A program made the position numbers and the translations under genes. A model generated the notes under the pieces. The model saw only the letters and a program-made list of their open reading frames with translations. It searched no databases and was not told the origin of the DNA. Of a DNA stretch of 64,000 nucleotides, positions 58,722 through 64,000 are shown piece by piece (the stretch's first letter is position 1; each line of letters starts with the position of its first letter). Source of the stretch: Kitagawia praeruptora (taxonomy: Eukaryota > Streptophyta > Magnoliopsida > Apiales > Apiaceae); assembly GCA_037693485.1 (NCBI GenBank), contig CM075345.1:1195501-1259500 (forward strand), read 5' to 3'.

Positions 58722-59780
58722 TGTTGTGACCAAAATCTTGTATGGATCAGATTTAGGCACATGATGAGTTTTGGGTCGAATCCACATGGAAAGAGGATGT
58801 TTTAGAGGGTTTCCAGGGTACCCATGATAACCCATGAAAGCTGATAACAGGGCTCCCCGATAACACGGCTCCCGGAAAGCAGGCTTCCCAAATAGCCTAC
58901 CAGAGGGGCTATAGGAGGGGCTACCAGAGGGGCTACCGCCGGAACCCCCAGCTTCCCTTGAAGCCTGGCAGAAACACAGATTCAGGCTAGAACAGCCATC
59001 AGATAAAGCTTCCAGTATGGCTTCCATACTCAGGCTACCAGAGAGGCTACAGGGCGGTACCCCCAGCTTCCTCCGGAAGCCTGATAAGCCCGCCAGATTG
59101 GATAAGGTAGACCTCCTACTTTTTAGGAACACGTCTCTACAGCTGAAATACACCTATAAACAGATAATTATTCAGTTATTCAAGGATATACATCATCAAT
59201 ACATGAGAAATCACACATTCTTGAGATAAACATCAATGGATAGGCTTCCAACAATCCTGATATGACTTGGAAACCTGATAATTATATCACAATCAGTTGA
59301 TATACATAAATATCAATCATTATCTCATCAGATACGAGATAACTCATCACAAACAACCGAACATATGAATCAAGAACTACATACGGGCTTGATCCACTAT
59401 AAATAGTGGTATGTAGGCAGTTTACGGGGTCTCTTCTCGAAACGCACATTGATACTAAGAGCAAGTATATTACGGGGTCTCTTCTCGAAATGCACGTTGA
59501 TACTAAGAGCAAGTATACTCCGGTGCACGTTCACTCTCATAATTAGGGTTCGTGGCAGGCCAACATTCGGTCCTTGAGCTCTAATTCCCGGAGATTCAGT
59601 CCCAATCATCACCAAAACACCTTCCCGTGTTCTTCGGAAACCCCTAGCCGTGAGCCTTCCCGGGCGGCTAACCATAAATCTATGACTACGAGCCTTTCCG
59701 GGCAGTTGGGCGATTCCATATTCAACGACGCTATTCCAGCAACGTCCTCCACGTAGTTGTGCTAAAATCCTCCCACAACA
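58722..59780 (+). repeat. 3' LTR of the outer Tat-like element
   Basis: 1,059 bp, starts TGTTGTGACC (compare TGTTGTGCCC in the inner Tat) and ends CCCACAACA. GGGGCTACC/GGCTCCC repeats lie at 58840-58940. TATAAATA at 59398-59405 sits between arms CCACTAT and ATAGTGG. A 48-bp direct duplication (59422-59469, 59470-59517; core GGGGTCTCTTCTCGAAA) follows. GAGAG at 59781 would be the target-site copy, but no matching left end is found in the window. Confidence 0.75.
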
Positions 59781-60164
59781 GAGAGTATAATAGATATTTA
59801 TAAGACATACAATTAAAAATTCTATTGGAAATAGAATAGGTGTTCAAACTTATAAAGTAGAAGAGTTCAAATTCATAGAGGAAATATATAATTAAAAATT
59901 CTATTGGAAGTAGAATATGAAGGTCGTGAGGTGGCAATCTTCAAAACTTAATTATCTTATTTCTTAAAATCCTTTATTGTAAATTTTTTTTACAAATTAA
60001 TTATACTAACATTAGGAAAATATATCCATAAATCCAATATCATTCCCATTCTGAATAATCTTCATATTTTTTTTAAAAAAAATTGTTGTTATCATAATAG
60101 AAGGATATTTCCTTGCAGGAACTATAATTTTCTTTTTTGGTATGTATTCGAATTTATAGAAAGA
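59781..60164 (+). repeat. AT-rich dispersed repeat family, first right-hand segment
   Basis: Shares text and order with 650-1100 and 1610-1760, for example AATTCTATTGGAAGTAGAAT and TTAATTATACTAACATTAGG. No coding capacity. Interrupted by the Helitron at 60165. Confidence 0.6.
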
Positions 60165-62375
60165 CTAGCTTTATACCCGTGCGATGCACGGGTAACTTTA
60201 TTAATATTTTATTGTTCAATTTTGGTTAAAAAATAATTTCTTAAAAATTTAGTTTTATAACATTTTGAATAATTTATTTTTACTTTTAATAATAATAATG
60301 CATATGCTATATGGTTTGTAAGTAAACATTTGTTTTTTTCTTGTAAATGGTTTTCCTATAATTTTTATTTCAAAATTTAGGATAACATATTTTTTAGTAT
60401 TTCATTATTATTATTATTTTTTTATAAGATTACATATGATATACCTGAAACATATAGGTACTATATTCATGTAATAATTTATTATTATTTTTTTATCTTT
60501 TGATTATGTAATTTAACGGTTATCTTAAAGATTTTAGATATTTTATTAAAGTGTTTTTACAGTTTTTAAAGCCATTTTTTTAAACATTTCTGGGAATATG
60601 AGTGGTATTAATTTTTTTATTTGTTTGAATATTGATTATTTTCATATTAAATTTATATTTTTGATATGTGTGGTGTTTATTATGTGTTTTTGTTTAGATT
60701 AATCTTGGGTTTATATGTTGTATTATATTTAGATATTAATATAAATTTATTTTGTGGGTGTTTAGATTATTTTCTAATTTAAAATATGTTTATTTATTGA
60801 TTTGTGTTCACTTTTTTTAATTTAAATTTTTTCTTTGCAAAGTAAGAATTTTTTATTTGTTTATTTGTCATCACATTTTTTAAATTTAATTTTAGAAATT
60901 TATTTATTGTCAAACCTAAAAATAGAAAATTTAATGATTTTTATCAAAATAATTTTTTCTTAACGCACTTTATTTGTTAAATGTTTTTTTTGTAAATTAT
61001 ATTTTAAGGTTTAGCCTAACATATATTTTAATATTTCATATTACTTGGAGAATTTGTTTTCTATTTAATTAAAATATATATAATATACTTTAGAAATTTG
61101 GGAATTTATTGACTTAACTATTTTTTATATATGTATATGTGATTATGTAATTGTGAACACACATTCATTTGCACCTTTTTTTAAAGAAAATTTGTACTAT
61201 ATTTTTATGTTTTTGTGTTGATATACATTTGTTTTAAGTGCATTATATTAAAATTTATTGTTAATTTTAGTTTTCTACATTTAATAGATATTTTTTTAAA
61301 TTGGCGTTTGTTTTGTAGATTATATTTTGTTGAGTTTTGGCGTCACATGTTTTTTTATTATCGTATTTTACCATATATTTTCTTAAAAACTGCTTTTTTG
61401 TTTTGTAAATAAATGTACATTCTTTTTTTTAAAATTATTTTTTAAATTGAAATTCTGATAATATGCTTTGCTTACTTGTTTATTATATATAAAGAATGAA
61501 TTTGCGACTTATTTTTAAAAAAATGTTTTTGCTAATTTATCCTTGTTTGTTAATATTAGAAACATATTTGTATTGGCAAAAAAAAAACATATTTGTTGTC
61601 AACCCTAAAAATAGAATCTTAATAATTTTTATTAAAATAATGTTTTTATTACAACACTTTTATTTGGTAAACGGTTTTTTGAAAATTATATTTTAAGGTT
61701 TAGCCTAACAAATATTTTAATATTTCATATTTTTTATTGTGTTTTCTTCTATTTATTAGAATATATATACCATACCTTAGACATGTGGGAACTTAATGTG
61801 AACACACATACATTTGTACTTTTTTTTTAAAAAAAGTTTATACTTTCTATTGTTTTTTAATTTATTTACAATTTTAGTACTGAATCTAGAATCTTTGCAA
61901 AATAATAAAATGTTAATTTATTGATTTATGTTGACTTTTGTTAGTATAAATTTTTAAAACATGTTTGTTGTAAATCTAAAAGTAAATTTTTTTTATGACT
62001 TTTTAAAAAAAATAGGTTTCATTGAAACTCTTTTTTGTGGTAAGGCTTTTTTAATTTTATTTTAAACTTTAGCATAAATTATTTTGTATTAATTTTAGTT
62101 AACAATTATTTTTCCTGTTTTATCATATGTTACCAATAGTTACTTGGTAGCATAGTTTTAGTTTTTTTTGTTAGGATAGCATAATTTTAGCTTTTAAACT
62201 AATACTTTTGCCCAACTTATTCTTTAGCCCATTGCTAATTTTTAATGAACTTACCTCTAACGACCAGACGACCACCTAAAGTCCCTTACGCCAATTATAA
62301 TTTTTAATTTTTAATGAACTTACCCCTGACGACCAGACGACCACCTAAAGTCCCTTACGCCAATTATATATAGGA
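60165..62375 (-). mobile_element. Non-autonomous Helitron, 2.2 kb
   Basis: On the minus strand it starts TCCTATATATAATTGGCGTA at 62375, after an A, and ends with hairpin CCCGTGC-ATC-GCACGGG (about 60194-60177), then CTAG at 60168-60165 and T. The insertion is between A and T. The body is very AT-rich with no Rep/helicase. An internal duplication (TTTAAGGTTTAGCCTAACA at about 61004 and 61693) suggests tandem growth. The first 60 bases are present twice (62367-62306 and 62298-62237). Confidence 0.75.
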
Positions 62376-62557
62376 TATAATGAGAATTTTAAAACCATAC
62401 AATATTACATGTTAAAGGAAATTCAAATTTATAGTGTACATCATATAACTAAAATTCATTTTAATATATTTCAGTTGAAAAAAGAATTCAACTTCTTAGT
62501 AAATAATATCAATATTTTTTTATATTAATATATCATACTAGTTATATTATTGTGTAT

Positions 62558-62590
<33 letters not shown>

Positions 62591-62610
62591 TATATATAGG
62601 CTAGTGGTCA
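62376..62610 (+). repeat. AT-rich dispersed repeat family, second right-hand segment
   Basis: Resumes the sequence split by the Helitron (GGAAATTCAAATTTATAGTG matches the family text). It ends in a CATA/TATA microsatellite (62555-62598), the target of the next element. Confidence 0.5.
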
Positions 62611-63586
62611 AATAGAAACCAATATTAGAATAGAAACTAGAAACCACTATCTGCACACCCTATTTTACTATCTCCACACCCTATTTTATTATCTCCCCAC
62701 CATATTTTACTATCTCCACCCCTATATGACATCACCCCCCCCCCACCCCCCCCCCCCCCACCCCCCACCCCCCACAACCACGGCCGCCATCCCCACCCCC
62801 TGCCACCCCCGCCACCAACCTCCGACGACCTCTTCCTTCTCCGATCAACCCCTCCTTCTCCGATCAGTTCATCCGATCAACCAACGCACCACCACCGCCA
62901 TCTTCCTTTCCGGCCACTGGCCCCGCAGGGGCTCCGATTTCACCACCAATTTCCGATTCCGATTCCAGATCTGTTCTTCCCGATCATTAATTCTGCTACT
63001 AAAAATATGATTTAGTGATTTCTAACTTCAGATCATCATCGGTGGTCTGAATCCGGTGAAATCATTCCGGTGATGACTTTCGAGATCTATACAATGTAAT
63101 GATGTATTTGTGTATTTTGTGTATATGTAACGATGTATGTGTGTATGTAACGATGTATGTATGTATCTAAACAATCATGGTTGTGGTGGTTGATGGTAGC
63201 GATGGCAGATGGTGGTGGCGTTGATAGGTGGTGTGGTGATCGATGGCAGCCATAGCAGGTGGTGGTGGAAATGGCAGGTGAAGGTGGGGGTGGGGTAGGT
63301 ATTAGTGATTTTGGCTATATATATTAGTGATTTTCAGGTGGGGTGGGGTGGGGTGGGGTGGGGTGGGGTGGGGTGGGGTCGGGCTGGGGGTGGGGGTGGA
63401 TATTAGTGATTTTAGTTGCATATATTAGTGATTTCAGGTGGGGTGGGGTGGGGTGGGGTGGGGTGGGGACTGAATTATTATACATTTTATTATAATTTTA
63501 AATTAGTGATTTTTATTGTACAGATTAGTGATTTCTGTTGGGCTGGGGTTTGGTTTCTAGTTTCTATTCTAAGATTGGTTTCTATT
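62611..63586. mobile_element. TIR element (976 bp) with C-rich and G-rich simple repeats
   Basis: The terminal inverted repeats of 36 bp (62611-62646, 63551-63586; start AATAGAAACC) differ at one base. Both sides are TA microsatellite. There is no transposase. It contains a C/CCCCA tract (62729-62776), dispersed TTAGTGATTT words (63012-63530) and two GGGGT arrays. The proline-rich frame at 62726 is an artefact of the C tract. Confidence 0.75.
63336..63470. repeat. Two GGGGT pentanucleotide arrays
   Basis: GGGGT repeats at about 63338-63400 (with GGGCTGGGGG at the end) and 63438-63468, each preceded by ATTAGTGATTTCAGGT-like text. The G-runs are sufficient for several G-quadruplexes. Confidence 0.9.
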
Positions 63587-63595
63587 AGAACAGGA

Positions 63596-63631
<36 letters not shown>

Positions 63632-64000
63632 AACTTTTTAGGCGGGATCCTCTAAAAATTATACAATATAAGTTTTTTATTTTATTAAATGTTTAATATA
63701 AAATATAAATTTATTCAATTTGTAGGCTTTAAATGTTAGGTGAAATTATAAATACGGAAGTTTTTTTATATATATAATGATTTTCGAAATTTCATACATA
63801 TTAGAAAGTTTAAGAAAATGTAAAAAATGGAATTCACTGTCATTCTGGGTTTTGATTTTAAGAAAAAAAAGTTATTGTATAAGATAAGTATGTAAAATAT
63901 ATAATGAAGTTAGGACTTCGATCCCAAACGAGAGTGACTTGAAATGTGTTTAACGAAAATACGTCTCACTAAAAAGGGTCGTATTAATAGTTAGAATTTG
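63587..64000 (+). repeat. AT-rich dispersed repeat family, third right-hand segment
   Basis: After a TA microsatellite (63599-63628), the text TTAGAAAGTTTAAG, TTTTGATTTTAAGAAAAAAA and ATAATGAAGTTAGGACTTCG matches units at 1170-1330 and 1840-1930 in the same order. It continues beyond the window. Confidence 0.6.

Larger units (their letters stand above)
10190..59780 (+). mobile_element. Outer degenerate Tat-like Ty3/gypsy element, interrupted by two large insertions
   Basis: The pieces, in order, are a gag remnant (10415-11640), non-coding DNA (11641-13100), an insertion (13101-47762), tandem-repeat-rich DNA (47763-54084), a solo LTR insertion (54085-58364), a 3' tail with polypurine tract (58370-58721) and a 3' LTR (58722-59780). 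The tail resembles that of the inner Tat (shared GAGTTAGCTCATGTA.GCTTG, GGAACCGGGGG before the LTR), which supports one family. No protease, reverse transcriptase or integrase is seen in any piece, and no 5' LTR is found. The element therefore looks non-autonomous, or deleted for pol and for its left end. Confidence 0.6.

Noticed and set aside
62726..63010. Proline-rich ORF
   Set aside because: The N-terminal half is a C/A microsatellite translated; there is no domain and it lies within a TIR element.

Overview
This window is plant nuclear DNA and consists almost entirely of transposable elements. The element lineages present (Athila, Tat and SIRE LTR retrotransposons, an RTE LINE, plant-type Helitrons) point to a flowering plant. 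A eudicot, perhaps an asterid, is my best guess, but I cannot name the species. I found no intact host gene. The only recognisable host-derived coding sequence is a broken fragment of a P4-type ATPase (aminophospholipid flippase, ALA family) on the minus strand at 6.3-9.75 kb.

Layout. (1) 1-6.3 kb: an AT-rich repeat family with two diverged tandem units ending in a Helitron-type 3' hairpin, a 392-bp non-autonomous Helitron, a fold-back MITE carrying three TGACGTCA octamers, and non-coding sequence with an inverted repeat. (2) 6.3-9.75 kb: the flippase pseudogene, with a 5'-truncated RTE LINE in one intron. (3) 10.2-59.8 kb: one large nest. The outermost layer is a degenerate Tat-like Ty3/gypsy element with a gag remnant at 10.4-11.6 kb, tandem-repeat-rich non-coding DNA at 47.8-54.1 kb and a 3' LTR at 58.7-59.8 kb. 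It has no visible pol and no visible 5' LTR. A second Tat element (LTRs 13101-13988 and 46875-47762) sits inside it. That element received a SIRE-type copia (from 14287), which itself received a young, nearly intact Athila (16518-28837). A truncated reverse-orientation Athila (to 32088), a long gypsy solo LTR (34205-46520) and a copia element inside that LTR (36206-43687) complete the inner nest. A related solo LTR (54085-58364) lies in the outer layer. (4) 59.8-64 kb: the AT-rich family of the window start returns, interrupted by a 2.2-kb minus-strand Helitron and by a TIR element with C-rich and G-rich simple repeats.

Reading the nest as a history: LTR divergence counted by eye falls inward, from about 33 substitutions in 888 bp for the inner Tat, to about 14 in 1407 bp for the copia, to 3 in 1481 bp for the Athila. 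Five of the LTR insertions have recognisable target-site duplications. Only the Athila still encodes a complete gag-pol (1,793 aa, all catalytic residues visible). The Tat element carries an antisense, intron-containing gene with its own TATA box.

The most interesting signals are non-coding. A roughly 75-nt module (two 14-nt boxes separated by exactly 28 nt in all eight copies) recurs in three different LTR contexts and as a tandem triplet at 52.8-53.3 kb. A hairpin at the tip of the long gypsy LTRs is supported by two compensatory base-pair changes. Two higher-order tandem arrays lie inside retroelement non-coding DNA.
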